A stretch of DNA of 64,000 nucleotides from SAR324 cluster bacterium. Its GTDB lineage: Bacteria; SAR324; NAC60-12. The position numbers were made by a program, and so were the translations under genes. The stretch is taken from assembly GCA_028281495.1 (NCBI GenBank), contig JANQJU010000031.1, positions 124,001-188,000 of the forward strand, written 5' to 3'. The notes beneath the pieces are model-generated. The model saw only the letters and a program-made list of their open reading frames with translations. It searched no databases and had not been told where the DNA came from. Below, piece by piece: positions 24,760-34,504 of the stretch (position 1 is the first letter of the stretch; each line of letters begins with the position of its first letter).

Positions 24760-26370
24760 TCAACCACTGATGGTGTCAAACACTTCTTGGACTTTGATCA
24801 TGATTTCGGAACGGTGCATGCTGTGGAGCACATAATCGAAAATGGTTTTGTGTTCGAACACCGCGCGTTGGAATACACGGAGTTTGGAATCTTGGCGCAG
24901 GCTGGCAATGAGCAATAGCCATTTCAAGCGGGTTTCATCGGTTTCTTGAGATAACCAACTCCAGGCAGTTTCAGAAAGGATGGGGCCGCGGTCCGTGAGC
25001 GCATGGACCAAGGCGTTCCACAATTGTGCGGAGGAAAACCAAATGGAAAGTTCGTTTTCCCATTGGTTCCATAGTTTTTTAAGGGAATAGGCAAAGGCCT
25101 GGAGAATCTCGCCTTGGGATGGGGTCAACGATTCTGCTGCGTCGCAAAATAATAGAGAACGAGGGTGTTGATCGGGCTGCAAACCTTCCACATGTTGACT
25201 CAAATCTTTCAGAGGATCGGTTGCCGCTTGGAGCATCTGGCGTAAAGATTGCGTTTTTTGGAGATAACGAGTTTGAATGGCGGCTTCGTGTTCTGGAAAA
25301 GCGGAGCGGAGTTGGTTGAGCACCTGAGACGCTTCCCGATAGATTCGGTTGGTTCGGCCTCCGGCATCAATCGTATCGAGCAGAAAGGTACCGAATTGTC
25401 GTTCCACACTGTCTAAAGCACCTTCAGGTTTGCGAAAGATATCAAAGCACGCCCGCTCTTTTGGAGGCACCGACAACCAGGTAGCAGCCAGTACCCCAGC
25501 AAAGGTCACCGGATTGAATTGAGGGCCTCGTGGATCATGAACCATGAGTTCGCACAGAGAAGGGATGTCTCCCATCGTGTTAATCCAACCAATACAGAGT
25601 TTCTGGATGCCTAAGCAATTGACTGAGGCATAAGCCGCACACTGATTCAAGAACCATTCATGAAACACCGATTTTCCTGCCATACGACAAAACACAGTAT
25701 ATTTCATTTCCGGTTCTCCCAAGTACAATGTGTCAAAGTGTTCTAAAGCTTGGGTTTTGGGGTAGTGTTCCAAAAGGGCTTCCAACAGAGGGGCTGCCTG
25801 CAATCGAATCGGTGGGTCAATGCGATGTCCCAGGGTGTTTGCAATATAGTCTTGTGCCCATTTGGCTTGGTGAGCGTCGATGTCGCCCCCTACCATAGCC
25901 AAACCTGGAAATCGATATTCGATCCACATCCCCACGGCCAGCAACACCCGATGGTAAGGCCGCCCTTGGGTTTTATTACCCCATTTATTCCATACGGCAT
26001 TGGATGCTCCGGATGCGGATCGGATCCATTCCACAAGGATCGACTTTGCCGTAACGCAAGCGGAGGAGAGATCCTCTTTGACGAAAGGAGAATCTCGTTT
26101 GAGTTGGCGATACAAACAAAATGTTTCTCCGGTTTCCCAACTGCCTCGGTCTCCTACGACTTCCCAATGATGCTCCGCAGGGTGGTCCATCTGATGTTCC
26201 AAGTTTTCACTATAGTAAATGCGGCGGGCACCTTGCAGATGATCCCGATGCAATCCGATCAGCGGATCAGGATATCCATGCAAGAGCTTGAGAGTTTCTG
26301 CATATACCAACGTCCACGCTTTGGGATCGATTTGATCCGGCATCACATCCAAATTGAGATAAACTCCCAT
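24760..26370 (-). CDS. Uncharacterised 536-residue protein
   Basis: I do not recognise a family. There is no signal peptide or transmembrane helix. The sequence is rich in Trp, Leu and His and appears largely helical; clusters of aromatic residues occur at LKLLHGYPDPLIGLHRDH and MHRSEIMIKVQEVF. The start has a very strong AGAAGGAGA ribosome site, and the gene heads a minus-strand run of unknown-ABC ATPase-WS/DGAT. The AT-rich 405-bp region upstream probably holds its promoter. Function cannot be assigned. Confidence 0.7.
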   Translation of the reverse strand: MGVYLNLDVMPDQIDPKAWTLVYAETLKLLHGYPDPLIGLHRDHLQGARRIYYSENLEHQMDHPAEHHWEVVGDRGSWETGETFCLYRQLKRDSPFVKEDLSSACVTAKSILVEWIRSASGASNAVWNKWGNKTQGRPYHRVLLAVGMWIEYRFPGLAMVGGDIDAHQAKWAQDYIANTLGHRIDPPIRLQAAPLLEALLEHYPKTQALEHFDTLYLGEPEMKYTVFCRMAGKSVFHEWFLNQCAAYASVNCLGIQKLCIGWINTMGDIPSLCELMVHDPRGPQFNPVTFAGVLAATWLSVPPKERACFDIFRKPEGALDSVERQFGTFLLDTIDAGGRTNRIYREASQVLNQLRSAFPEHEAAIQTRYLQKTQSLRQMLQAATDPLKDLSQHVEGLQPDQHPRSLLFCDAAESLTPSQGEILQAFAYSLKKLWNQWENELSIWFSSAQLWNALVHALTDRGPILSETAWSWLSQETDETRLKWLLLIASLRQDSKLRVFQRAVFEHKTIFDYVLHSMHRSEIMIKVQEVFDTISG

Positions 26371-26775
26371 ACGTCTCCTTCTAGAGTTTGAAGCGGTTTT
26401 TATGAAGATGGACCATGATCACGTATCCACATCTCTAATAATAGCGATTCAATCTCTAATTTCAATAAATTTTATCTATTTTTAAGTATTATTTCAGATA
26501 TTTTAGTTTAAAAGATCAGTGTAAATAATAGATAAGAATAGAAAAATCTATAAATAACATTTAATTTGTTTTAAAAGAGATAAAAAATATTGAAAAAGAG
26601 ATAAATTACCTTGTGCTTATAGATAGAGAGTCATGTAATGGCTAGCTATGGTGAGATGAAGTTATGGTATGTTTTTTCTGAAGATTTATTTAGAAAGAAG
26701 GCTTAGAATATAAGCTTGTTCGTTATTTTAAACCCTCACTTCCCGCCTGACGTTATATAACCTTCCTGAAATGCT
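26371..26775. other. AT-rich intergenic region upstream of eboC
   Basis: About 405 bp, strikingly AT-rich between 26440 and 26620 compared with the surrounding coding DNA. It separates the divergent 536-aa gene and the ebo operon and probably carries both promoters. The AT richness may make it a target of a nucleoid protein. No gene or structured RNA recognised. Confidence 0.5.
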
Positions 26776-27660
26776 ATGATGAAACTCAATAACCACCCCA
26801 TTTTTCCTTACATTCAACTGATCCGATTGCCCAACACGTTCACAGCGATTTCGAATATTGGAGCAGCTCACTTTATTGCCACGCTAGGAGCGGTCCAATG
26901 GGGAGCACTGCTTTTGTTATGCTTGGCAAGTATGTGTTTTTACAGCGCTGGAATGGTCCTCAACGATTGCTTCGATTATGAGGAAGATGCGAAAGACCGC
27001 CCGTCCCGTCCCTTACCTGCGGGGAAAGTGCCGGTCAAGGCAGCGTGGGCCTTAGGAATCGCTTTGTTGATTGTGGGTTTGGCGTTCACCGCATTGGTAG
27101 GGTTGCGTTCGTTTGGCATCGCAGTGTGCTTGAGCTTGTTGATTGTCGGCTACGATTCGCTTTTCAAAGAAGGCTATAGGGGAGCAACGATGATGGGGCT
27201 TTGTCGTTATTTCAACTGGTTGTTGGGCCTATCGGTCATGCCGTTCACGGGGGGGAATCTTGCAATTGCACTGATCATTTTATTGTATGTGTTTGCCTTG
27301 ACGACCTTGAGTAAAGAAGAAACCAACCCCACTCGTCGTGCTCCGTTTTGGGTGTGCACGATCTGTTTAGCTGGGGTAGGGCTTTTAGCATTGGGTTTGT
27401 ATTGGGGGGAGGTGTTGCCCAATGCTTGGGGCTTGGGGCTGGTGGCGGTCGGAGCCTTGATCTTAGGAAAACGATTATGGGACACGTACCAAGATTTCTC
27501 TGCACCTCAGATTCAAAAAACCATCATCACTTTGGTGTTGGGCATCATTCCATTGGATGCCGCGATTGTCTTTTTACATGGACACTTCGTGGCTGCAATA
27601 TGCATTCTCGCTTTGTTGATACCGAGCCGATGGCTGGCTAAATCGATATCAGTGACTTAA
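26776..27660 (+). CDS. eboC: EboC, UbiA-family prenyltransferase-like membrane protein
   Basis: A 294-residue integral membrane protein with about eight or nine helices. The first prenyl-diphosphate motif is NDCFDYEEDAKDRPSRPL, the NDxxDxxxD form of UbiA enzymes. The second region reads YDSLFKEGYRGATMMG, less canonical. UbiA proteins attach prenyl groups to aromatic or other acceptors. Within the ebo cluster, EboC is the UbiA member, suggesting a membrane lipid or precursor product. The start lacks an obvious ribosome site. First gene of the plus-strand ebo run; eboA follows after 20 bp. Confidence 0.9.
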   Translation: MMKLNNHPIFPYIQLIRLPNTFTAISNIGAAHFIATLGAVQWGALLLLCLASMCFYSAGMVLNDCFDYEEDAKDRPSRPLPAGKVPVKAAWALGIALLIVGLAFTALVGLRSFGIAVCLSLLIVGYDSLFKEGYRGATMMGLCRYFNWLLGLSVMPFTGGNLAIALIILLYVFALTTLSKEETNPTRRAPFWVCTICLAGVGLLALGLYWGEVLPNAWGLGLVAVGALILGKRLWDTYQDFSAPQIQKTIITLVLGIIPLDAAIVFLHGHFVAAICILALLIPSRWLAKSISVT

Positions 27661-27680
27661 ACAATTGATAAGGAGCACTT

Positions 27681-28550
27681 ATGACCCCCACCCATTCCGC
27701 TTTGTGGCAGATTCTCACTGAATACACCTCTGAAACTGGATTGATATGGTTGCAAGACGCGGTGAATCGTTTGCAAGCCAGCGATGATCCGGAAAATGAC
27801 TTGGGCTTCCTTTCAGGGATGGCTCGTCGCAAAGTCGGCAGTGCCTCCTCCTCATGGAACACTCTCACGATTCAGTATGAAACAGAGGAATTTTCTCTCG
27901 CCCATTGGGATCTGCCTGAAGTGGCGCGGGTATTTTTGTTGGGTACCGCATTGGCACGAGTCAGTGACCGGGTCACCTTTCTACAGACCGCTTATCGCAT
28001 GGGGGATGAGTTGGAGCGAGTCGCTTTCATGAAGGGGTTGTTGCTGTTAGACCCCCAAGGTCAGTGTCTTGAATTGGCCATTGAGAATGGCCGAACCAAT
28101 AGCATTCCGTTGTTTTCTGCGTTGGCTTTGTACAATCCATATCCCGCTCAATTTTATACGGAGGCGCAGTTCAATCAATTGATCTTGAAAGCCTTGTTTC
28201 TGGATATCAGTATTGAAACGACACTTGGCTTGGAAACACGAGCCAATCCAGAACTTTCTCGGATGTGTCTGGATTTCATTCATGAACGTCAAGCCGCGAA
28301 ACGGAATCTGCCGCTTTCGATTTGGCTCGCATTGCTCCCCCATGCCCACGACGAAGGTCAGGATTTGCTCCGATTGCATCTGGCGGATCCTCATCCTGGA
28401 CATCGTTACTATGCATCGTTGGCAGTGCAACGCAGTGGGACCCAGGAAACTTATCAAGAGATTCTTCAGTGCCGATGGAAACAAGAAACGGATCCGAAAA
28501 TTCGAGAGGTATTGGAACGATTGTTATTGCCAAGTGACCGACTTCAATAA
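27681..28550 (+). CDS. eboA: EboA-like protein
   Basis: 289 residues with no recognised enzyme motif. It is rich in helical, HEAT-like stretches (for example LAHWDLPEVARVFLLGTAL and MKGLLLLDPQGQCLELAIEN), and matches the position and character of EboA in ebo clusters, where the protein is of unknown function. Assignment rests on gene order between eboC and eboB, together with the helical-repeat character. GATAAGGAGC precedes the ATG. An 80-bp gap containing short tandem repeats separates it from eboB. Confidence 0.75.
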   Translation: MTPTHSALWQILTEYTSETGLIWLQDAVNRLQASDDPENDLGFLSGMARRKVGSASSSWNTLTIQYETEEFSLAHWDLPEVARVFLLGTALARVSDRVTFLQTAYRMGDELERVAFMKGLLLLDPQGQCLELAIENGRTNSIPLFSALALYNPYPAQFYTEAQFNQLILKALFLDISIETTLGLETRANPELSRMCLDFIHERQAAKRNLPLSIWLALLPHAHDEGQDLLRLHLADPHPGHRYYASLAVQRSGTQETYQEILQCRWKQETDPKIREVLERLLLPSDRLQ

Positions 28551-28556
28551 AGGCTC

Positions 28557-28612
28557 TCATTCATCACATTCATTCATCACATCTATTCATCACATCCATT
28601 CATTACACCAAT
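28557..28612. repeat. Short tandem repeats, unit about 13 bp, between eboA and eboB
   Basis: Four imperfect copies of CATTCATCACATT, with ATTCATCACATCC variants, fill the gap just before the eboB ribosome site. Similar short intergenic repeats occur elsewhere in this window. Confidence 0.75.
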
Positions 28613-28630
28613 TACTATCACAGAGGTTGT

Positions 28631-29515
28631 ATGCAGTATTTTGACCCCCATATTCATATGCTTTCTCGCACCACCGATGACTACGAAAACATGGCGGCGG
28701 CTGGGATTGTTGGTGTTGTAGAACCCGCATTTTGGCAAGGGCAACCCCGTACCAATGTAGGAACTTTTATTGACTATTTTGATTCCCTATTGGGATGGGA
28801 ACCGTTCCGAGCGAGCCAGTTTGGAATTTTGCATTATTGCACGATGGGTTTGAATCCTAAGGAAGCCAATCAAACGGAACTGGGAGACGAAGTACTGAAA
28901 ATCTTGCCGCGCTATTGTGCCAAAGACAATGTGGTCGCCATTGGAGAAGTGGGGTTTGATGACATCACTGCTGCCGAAGAAAACTTCATTTTGCGACAGA
29001 TGGATCTTGCGAAAGATTTGGAATTGCCGGTCCTGATTCACACGCCCCATAGAGACAAACTGAATGGCACCCGCCGGACTTTAGAACTGGTGAAAGATTG
29101 CGGCATCAATGAGGGAATGGTGTTGGTGGATCACTTGAACGAACAAACGCTTCCTTTGGTGTTAGAAACAGGGTGCTGGAGAGGCCATTCGATTTATCCT
29201 AACACCAAGATGTCTGAAGACCGTATGGTGACCTTACTCCAGCAATATGGCTTGGAAAAAATGGTTGTGAATAGTGCTGCGGATTGGGGCAAGAGTGACC
29301 CCTTGAAAGTTCCTAAAACCGGGGCGGCTATGAAAGCGGCGGGGTTTGCAGAGGAAGCCATTGAGAAAGTGTTGTTTTACAATCCCATCGAGTTTTATGC
29401 TCAAAGCGGTCGGATTTCTGTAGAAGCGGTGGCTCGTCCTAAAATTGACCAAACGCAGTTGTTTGAAGACAATTCTGCCTTACGGGGGCAAACTCCTATT
29501 GTGGAGGCCGGATGA
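28631..29515 (+). CDS. eboB: EboB, TatD-family metal-dependent hydrolase
   Basis: 294 residues of the amidohydrolase TatD group. Metal-binding motifs are visible: PHIHML near the N-terminus, GEVGFDD in the middle (Glu ligand), VLIHTP, and VDHLNEQ, followed by NSAADWGKSDP near the C-terminus. The first motif reads DPHIHM. TatD proteins act as nucleases or hydrolases; in ebo clusters the role is unknown. The stop overlaps the eboE start by 4 bp (ATGA). An AGAGGTTGT site precedes the ATG. Confidence 0.9.
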   Translation: MQYFDPHIHMLSRTTDDYENMAAAGIVGVVEPAFWQGQPRTNVGTFIDYFDSLLGWEPFRASQFGILHYCTMGLNPKEANQTELGDEVLKILPRYCAKDNVVAIGEVGFDDITAAEENFILRQMDLAKDLELPVLIHTPHRDKLNGTRRTLELVKDCGINEGMVLVDHLNEQTLPLVLETGCWRGHSIYPNTKMSEDRMVTLLQQYGLEKMVVNSAADWGKSDPLKVPKTGAAMKAAGFAEEAIEKVLFYNPIEFYAQSGRISVEAVARPKIDQTQLFEDNSALRGQTPIVEAG

Positions 29516-30774
29516 CTCAGTGGGCTGCCTCGGAACTCACCTATTGTAGCAACGTGCATCCGGGAGAAACTCCTGAAGCGATTGAAGCGAACATCGCTCG
29601 CTTCTTGGGGCCAGTGCGGGAGCAACGTCAGTTAGCAAGCATGACGTCTGGTTTGTGGATCAGCCAAGAAGCTGCCGACTGTTATGTGCATCAACCAGAA
29701 AGCTTAGGCCGATTCCAGCAAGCCTTAGCAGACCATCAGATTCAACTGATGACCCTCAACGGCTTTCCTTATGGAGGTTTCCATCAGCCTGTAGTGAAAG
29801 CCGGTGTGTATTCTCCCAATTGGGCGGATCCTGCCCGTCTGAAGTACACCCAACACTTGGCTCAAATTTTAGCTGCATGTTTACCAGAATCTTCTTTGAG
29901 CACATCCTCATCCGAACCATCCTCCTCAGTTTCTTCTGTATTGCCAGCTTCTTTATTAGAAGGAACCATTTCGACGTTGCCTCTCGGTTATCGCGAAGAT
30001 TGGAATGACGAATTGCATGACATCGCGCTCACCCACCTCTGCCAGGTGGCTGTCTTTCTCCAGCGTTTATATGAAGACACCGGTAAGTCAATCCGGGTGT
30101 GCTTGGAAATGGAGCCAGATTGTGTTTTAGAACACTCGCCTCAGATCATCCGCTTATTTCAGGAAGACCTGCCCCAAAAAGCCCAGAAAATGGAGCCGGT
30201 TTCTGCCACAGCATTGCAAAGACATTTAGGGATTTGTTTTGATGTGTGTCATCAGGCAGTGGTGTGGGAATCGATTCCTCAAGTGCTGAAAGAGTTGATA
30301 GAGGCCGAAGTGCCTATTGGGAAGATGCAACTGTCGAGCGCATTGGCTGTTCCAGAACCTGCACTTGCAGAAACGAAAACGTGGTTGGCACAGTATGCGG
30401 AACCTAAATATTTTCATCAGCTCCGAACTCATGATGAAGAAGGCAATTTGGTGGGGCGAGTGGACCTAGCTCAGGCTTTGAAGGATCCTCGTTTTCCTAC
30501 ATCCCAGCCGTGGCGTATTCATTTTCATGTCCCGATTCAGGCAGAGCAACTGAACTCCCCTATGATCCGGACAACGCAGACGGCTTTGGTGGAAACCTTG
30601 ACATTCCTTCAACAAAACCCATCGTTGCATCCACATCTGGAAGTCGAGACCTATACATGGCAGGTACTGCCTCCTGACTTATGCCCACAAACCGATGCCG
30701 AATTGATTCAAGGCCTTGTCGGCGAGCTGAAATGGCTGGAACAACAAATGATCGACTTGGCGTTATTGAAATGA
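29512..30774 (+). CDS. eboE: EboE, TIM-barrel sugar-phosphate-isomerase-like metabolite protein
   Basis: 420 residues with a xylose-isomerase-like TIM-barrel pattern: CLEMEPDCVLE, GICFDVCHQAV, then the loop with IGKMQLSS and the terminal HFHVPIQAE strand. The acidic and histidine residues at these positions are where such barrels bind a divalent metal. The N-terminus LTYCSNVHPGE is characteristic of EboE. Its start codon overlaps eboB. A Ser-rich insert (about 125-145) is unusual but in frame. Product transformation is not known. Confidence 0.88.
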   Translation: MTQWAASELTYCSNVHPGETPEAIEANIARFLGPVREQRQLASMTSGLWISQEAADCYVHQPESLGRFQQALADHQIQLMTLNGFPYGGFHQPVVKAGVYSPNWADPARLKYTQHLAQILAACLPESSLSTSSSEPSSSVSSVLPASLLEGTISTLPLGYREDWNDELHDIALTHLCQVAVFLQRLYEDTGKSIRVCLEMEPDCVLEHSPQIIRLFQEDLPQKAQKMEPVSATALQRHLGICFDVCHQAVVWESIPQVLKELIEAEVPIGKMQLSSALAVPEPALAETKTWLAQYAEPKYFHQLRTHDEEGNLVGRVDLAQALKDPRFPTSQPWRIHFHVPIQAEQLNSPMIRTTQTALVETLTFLQQNPSLHPHLEVETYTWQVLPPDLCPQTDAELIQGLVGELKWLEQQMIDLALLK

Positions 30775-30782
30775 ATAATTTC

Positions 30783-30855
30783 AATCCTCATCATTCGTTT
30801 TAACCTCATCGTTCAGTTTAACCTCATCATTCATTTTAACCTGGTCATTCGATTT
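30783..30855. repeat. Tandem repeats of 18 bp between eboE and eboF
   Basis: Four imperfect copies: AACCTCATCATTCATTTT, AACCTCATCGTTCAGTTT, AACCTGGTCATTCGATTT and an upstream AATCCTCATCATTCGTTTT. They end only 4 bp before the eboF start codon. Confidence 0.85.
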
Positions 30856-30859
30856 CTTT

Positions 30860-32230
30860 ATGAACCATCTCGTAGTGATCAATATTGTTGGACTCACCCC
30901 AGATTTATTAGGGCCTCACACCCCCCATTTGAACCGTCTGATAGAAGACGGATTCATGTGTCCTTTGAATGGTGTGTTTCCCGCCGTGACGTGTACTGCG
31001 CAAGCGTCCATGCTCACAGGCACCATGCCTACTGAACATGGGATTGTAGGCAATGGCTGGTATTTCCGTGATTTGGCTGAGGTGGGGTTCTGGAAGCAAT
31101 CGAATCACTTGGTTCAGGGAGAAAAGGTATGGGATGCCTTGTATCCGCAGTATCCAGATTTTATCTGTTCCAAGCTGTTTTGGTGGTACAACATGTATGC
31201 GAATGTGAATTATTCGGTTACGCCGCGTCCGATGTATCCTGCCGATGGGCGGAAAGTGTTGGACATCTATTCGCATCCTTCGGATTTACAAGCGACGTTG
31301 AAACAAAAGTTGGGAGAGTTCCCCTTCTTCAATTTTTGGGGGCCGATGTCGGGGTTGGCTTCGTCTCAATGGATTGCGCAATGTGCCATGGAAGAATTCA
31401 AGATGCACCGTCCGAATCTACAACTCGTGTACTTGCCTCACCTCGATTACAATCTGCAACGGCTGGGACCCAACGCTCCTCAAATTCAACAGGATGTAAC
31501 AGCCATCGACCGAGTGGCAGGAGAGTTGATCGAGTTTGCTCGTGCTGAAGGCGCGGCAGTGATGGTCGTGTCAGAATATGGCATTATGCCGGTGGATCAA
31601 CCAGTACTCATCAATCGGGTGTTGCGCGAACACGGTTACATCGAAGTGCGGGAAACGTTAGGATGGGAATTGCTGGACTGTGGGGCGTCGCGCGCGTTTG
31701 CTGTGGCCGATCATCAATGCGCTCATGTGTATGTACGCGATCCCAAAGATCAGGCTGCGGTGAAGCAACTGCTGGAAAAAACCGACGGAATTGATCGCGT
31801 CTTAGACGACGCCGGAAAACAAGAGTGGGGGTTGAATCATGACCGCGCAGGAGACCTTGTGGCTGTCAGTACACCCAATGCGTGGTTTGTGTATTACTAT
31901 TGGCTGGATGAGACGAAAGCCCCCGATTTTGCAACCACCGTTGATATCCATCGCAAGCCCGGATACGATCCAGTGGAACTGTTTATGGATCCGGATCATC
32001 CCGCTCTCAAACTCAAAGTGATAGGGCGTTTGATCCAAAAGAAGCTCGGCTTCCGTATGTTGATGGATGTGATCCCTCTCAAACCCGAATTGGTGAAGGG
32101 CAGTCATGGACGGCATGCGATGACCCCGGAAACGGGACCCTTATTCATCTGTAGTGACCGGAGCTTACAAGCCGATCACTACGAAATGACGGATATCAAA
32201 GCATGTGTGTTACGATATTTTCAGCAGTAG
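30860..32230 (+). CDS. eboF: EboF, alkaline-phosphatase-fold nucleotide pyrophosphatase/phosphodiesterase homologue
   Basis: 456 residues of the alkaline phosphatase superfamily. The nucleophile Thr is in GVFPAVTCTAQASMLTG (about residue 47). Later segments VYLPHLDYNLQRLG, VVSEYGIMPV and GLNHDRAGDLVAV correspond to metal-binding loops. Several canonical ligands differ: the opening Asp of NPP enzymes is VGL here, and the usual DH pair is EY. This may be a feature of the EboF family, so the reaction is uncertain. No signal peptide. There is no ribosome site near the ATG; the 18-bp repeats lie immediately upstream. It converges with the next gene, leaving 2 bp. Confidence 0.85.
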   Translation: MNHLVVINIVGLTPDLLGPHTPHLNRLIEDGFMCPLNGVFPAVTCTAQASMLTGTMPTEHGIVGNGWYFRDLAEVGFWKQSNHLVQGEKVWDALYPQYPDFICSKLFWWYNMYANVNYSVTPRPMYPADGRKVLDIYSHPSDLQATLKQKLGEFPFFNFWGPMSGLASSQWIAQCAMEEFKMHRPNLQLVYLPHLDYNLQRLGPNAPQIQQDVTAIDRVAGELIEFARAEGAAVMVVSEYGIMPVDQPVLINRVLREHGYIEVRETLGWELLDCGASRAFAVADHQCAHVYVRDPKDQAAVKQLLEKTDGIDRVLDDAGKQEWGLNHDRAGDLVAVSTPNAWFVYYYWLDETKAPDFATTVDIHRKPGYDPVELFMDPDHPALKLKVIGRLIQKKLGFRMLMDVIPLKPELVKGSHGRHAMTPETGPLFICSDRSLQADHYEMTDIKACVLRYFQQ

Positions 32231-32232
32231 TT

Positions 32233-34401
32233 TTATAAACTGCTCGGTTCGTCGGATTTCGAGGTGGGGTCTTCTCCAGGGGGGCACCCATTCTCAATCC
32301 ATTTCTTTAAGATATAAGTTTCATCAAACGAAAGCTCACGGGTCACCGGCATGTAAGCGGGATGATAAAACGGCAAGGTGATCCGAGCATGGACATACTG
32401 ACTACCCTGTTTCACTTTGTTGTAGACCGATAAATCCAACTTCCCTGCCATCACCGCATACAGGTAGTAATACTTGTATAAGATCGATCCTGCGGAGTTC
32501 CACCAAGTGGGATTGAGCGGTAAATCCTGATACTCAAACAGTTTCACCGTCAAACAAGCGGGTGCTTGTTGGTTGGCATTATTGAAGACCGACCAAGGTC
32601 CTCCCAAGAAGTAAACCTCTCCTCCAATACTTTGCCGTAGTGTCGGCAGCTGTTGCAACGCCAACGGTTGTGCTTTCAAGTCCAGTGTTCCCACTCCATT
32701 GGTTAATGATACTGTTCCCAATTTATAAGGGGACTTGTTATCCGAAGAACCCTCTGGAATCTGAAGCGCATCCGCAGGATAGTTGGCATTAGCCGGAGAA
32801 GACGCTATGGGGGGAAGCAAGGAAATGGCAATCGGCTCCTCCCACCAAGGACTGCCGTCTTTGGGAGCATCGCTGGTGGTGATCGGTTGGCCAAACCGGA
32901 AGCCATAAAGGGCGAGTTTGACTTGGGTGGGGCCTAAGTCGACTTCCGGTTGATCTGGATCATTGAGTGGAGCAGGTTGTGGTGGTTTGATTTCGAGCGG
33001 TTCGTCTTTGGGGACGGATTCAACAGAAGGAGGATTGGGCGAATTCATATAAGTGGAAGCCTGATCGGTGGTAATGAAAACCCCATCATCGGGTTCGATC
33101 AATCCGATGTGATAAATCGTCTGCTTAGCATCGGTGGCATAGCGCAGATCGAAGTGGTTTGGGTTTTTGTGTTTGTCCTGACTCATGATGATGGCCAATG
33201 GGGTCTCTTGTAGTTCTTGGTATTGATCAGAAGTGAGTTTCACCCGAAAGATCCCTGCGGTTTGGTTCAGATTGAGGGCCTTCTTGTCTTTGGGGTTGGG
33301 TTTATAAGGCACTGGGATACAAAGCTTCCCGATTGCTTTGGGGTTCTCCTTGGAACCTTTATCGGGCTGAGGTGGGATGGTGGCAAGGTACATGTCTCCC
33401 ACATCTGCGGTATCAACATTGGCAGGGTTGTTCGTCGGCGAATATTCCAAAAGTGAGTTCCCCAAGTCGAGGCTCAGCCAATGGTCTCCGTTGGCTTCGA
33501 AGACCGTCGCAGGGGCATTCCACAGATAGCTGTTGGGAGTGAAGAAGGGTTGGTATTTGCCATGGGTTGCCAATTGATGGAGTTTTCCGACGGAAGGCAA
33601 GGGGCGATCGATGAAGGGGGTGAGCATTCGGCCATTGGGCACCTGATACTTGGGTTCGTTGCTCGAATAGGGACCCAAGGCCATGGTCATTTTTCCGTTC
33701 TGAAAATTAGGCGAGGCATGACTGCCTTGGAACGCGTATGTATTCAAGTTGATAGAAAGCCCATCCTTGGCTTGGGCTTGGAGTTTTCCCAAAATCGGAT
33801 AATCGGACAAATCGTCGTTCCATTGCAGGGTGGGGTTTTCTTGTCCTAGCGTGGTGCCATTGACAAAGGTCTGCAACTGCTGATCCGCAGGCGCGATGGA
33901 TTGGAAGACACCACCTGCCGCCGTATCATATTTCAGGCTTTCGTTGCGACCAAACCACAACCGTTTCAAGGCACCGCGTTGATCGAAATAAAAGGTAAGC
34001 AGTGCTGCTGAATTTTCTTCGTTGGGTCTCAATTGTAAATACATGCCGAAGAGCTTGGTACGAGTTTGTTCATCAGTATCCAAATCGACCAGTTTGGAGG
34101 GACTTCCCAAGATGGAAGCCGTATTCTCTAAAATTAAATTGAACATCGGATCGTCAGGATGCGATTCACGGGTGATCACGGTTCCATCTTCCATCACATA
34201 GCTCTCTACCGTTGCCGAAGGAATGGACCAAACTCCAGCCCCATAAGGATTCCACGACAACTGAACCTGGTCTGTCGGCCCCACACCGCCTTTGGCAGCT
34301 GAGGCTTCCTCTCCATAATTGTTGGGGTAGTTATTGATCGTGGAAGGATCAGCAGTGAACATTCCAGAAAAATTGATGCAAGGGAAACTTAAGTAACTCA
34401 T
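32233..34401 (-). CDS. Large protein resembling the N-terminal region of VioB, inserted in the ebo locus
   Basis: 722 residues, no signal peptide or membrane span, Pro-, Asn- and Asp-rich, predicted beta-rich. The N-terminus YLSFPCINFSGMFTADPSTI recalls the start of VioB (FPRIHFRG...), the enzyme that makes the imino-indolepyruvate dimer in violacein synthesis. The segment GRMLTPFIDRPLP and the C-terminal YMPVTRELSFDE also recall VioB. VioB has a ferritin-like domain after this region; here the protein ends soon after IENGCPPGEDP. That is recollection, not alignment, so the link is moderate. GAGGAGATGAT precedes the ATG. eboD lies upstream on the same strand, 138 bp away. Confidence 0.6.
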   Translation of the reverse strand: MSYLSFPCINFSGMFTADPSTINNYPNNYGEEASAAKGGVGPTDQVQLSWNPYGAGVWSIPSATVESYVMEDGTVITRESHPDDPMFNLILENTASILGSPSKLVDLDTDEQTRTKLFGMYLQLRPNEENSAALLTFYFDQRGALKRLWFGRNESLKYDTAAGGVFQSIAPADQQLQTFVNGTTLGQENPTLQWNDDLSDYPILGKLQAQAKDGLSINLNTYAFQGSHASPNFQNGKMTMALGPYSSNEPKYQVPNGRMLTPFIDRPLPSVGKLHQLATHGKYQPFFTPNSYLWNAPATVFEANGDHWLSLDLGNSLLEYSPTNNPANVDTADVGDMYLATIPPQPDKGSKENPKAIGKLCIPVPYKPNPKDKKALNLNQTAGIFRVKLTSDQYQELQETPLAIIMSQDKHKNPNHFDLRYATDAKQTIYHIGLIEPDDGVFITTDQASTYMNSPNPPSVESVPKDEPLEIKPPQPAPLNDPDQPEVDLGPTQVKLALYGFRFGQPITTSDAPKDGSPWWEEPIAISLLPPIASSPANANYPADALQIPEGSSDNKSPYKLGTVSLTNGVGTLDLKAQPLALQQLPTLRQSIGGEVYFLGGPWSVFNNANQQAPACLTVKLFEYQDLPLNPTWWNSAGSILYKYYYLYAVMAGKLDLSVYNKVKQGSQYVHARITLPFYHPAYMPVTRELSFDETYILKKWIENGCPPGEDPTSKSDEPSSL

Positions 34402-34504
34402 ATCATCTCCTCAAGTGAATAGTTTTTGATATCGTTTGTTATTGAAATAATTAACGATTGAATGCAAGAAAGATTCAGCGTATCCGTAGGTAAATTGATA
34501 ATAG

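Noticed and set aside
28557..30855. Short tandem repeats as a CRISPR array
   Set aside because: Units are 13-18 bp, imperfect, and directly adjacent with no unique spacers; no cas gene is present.
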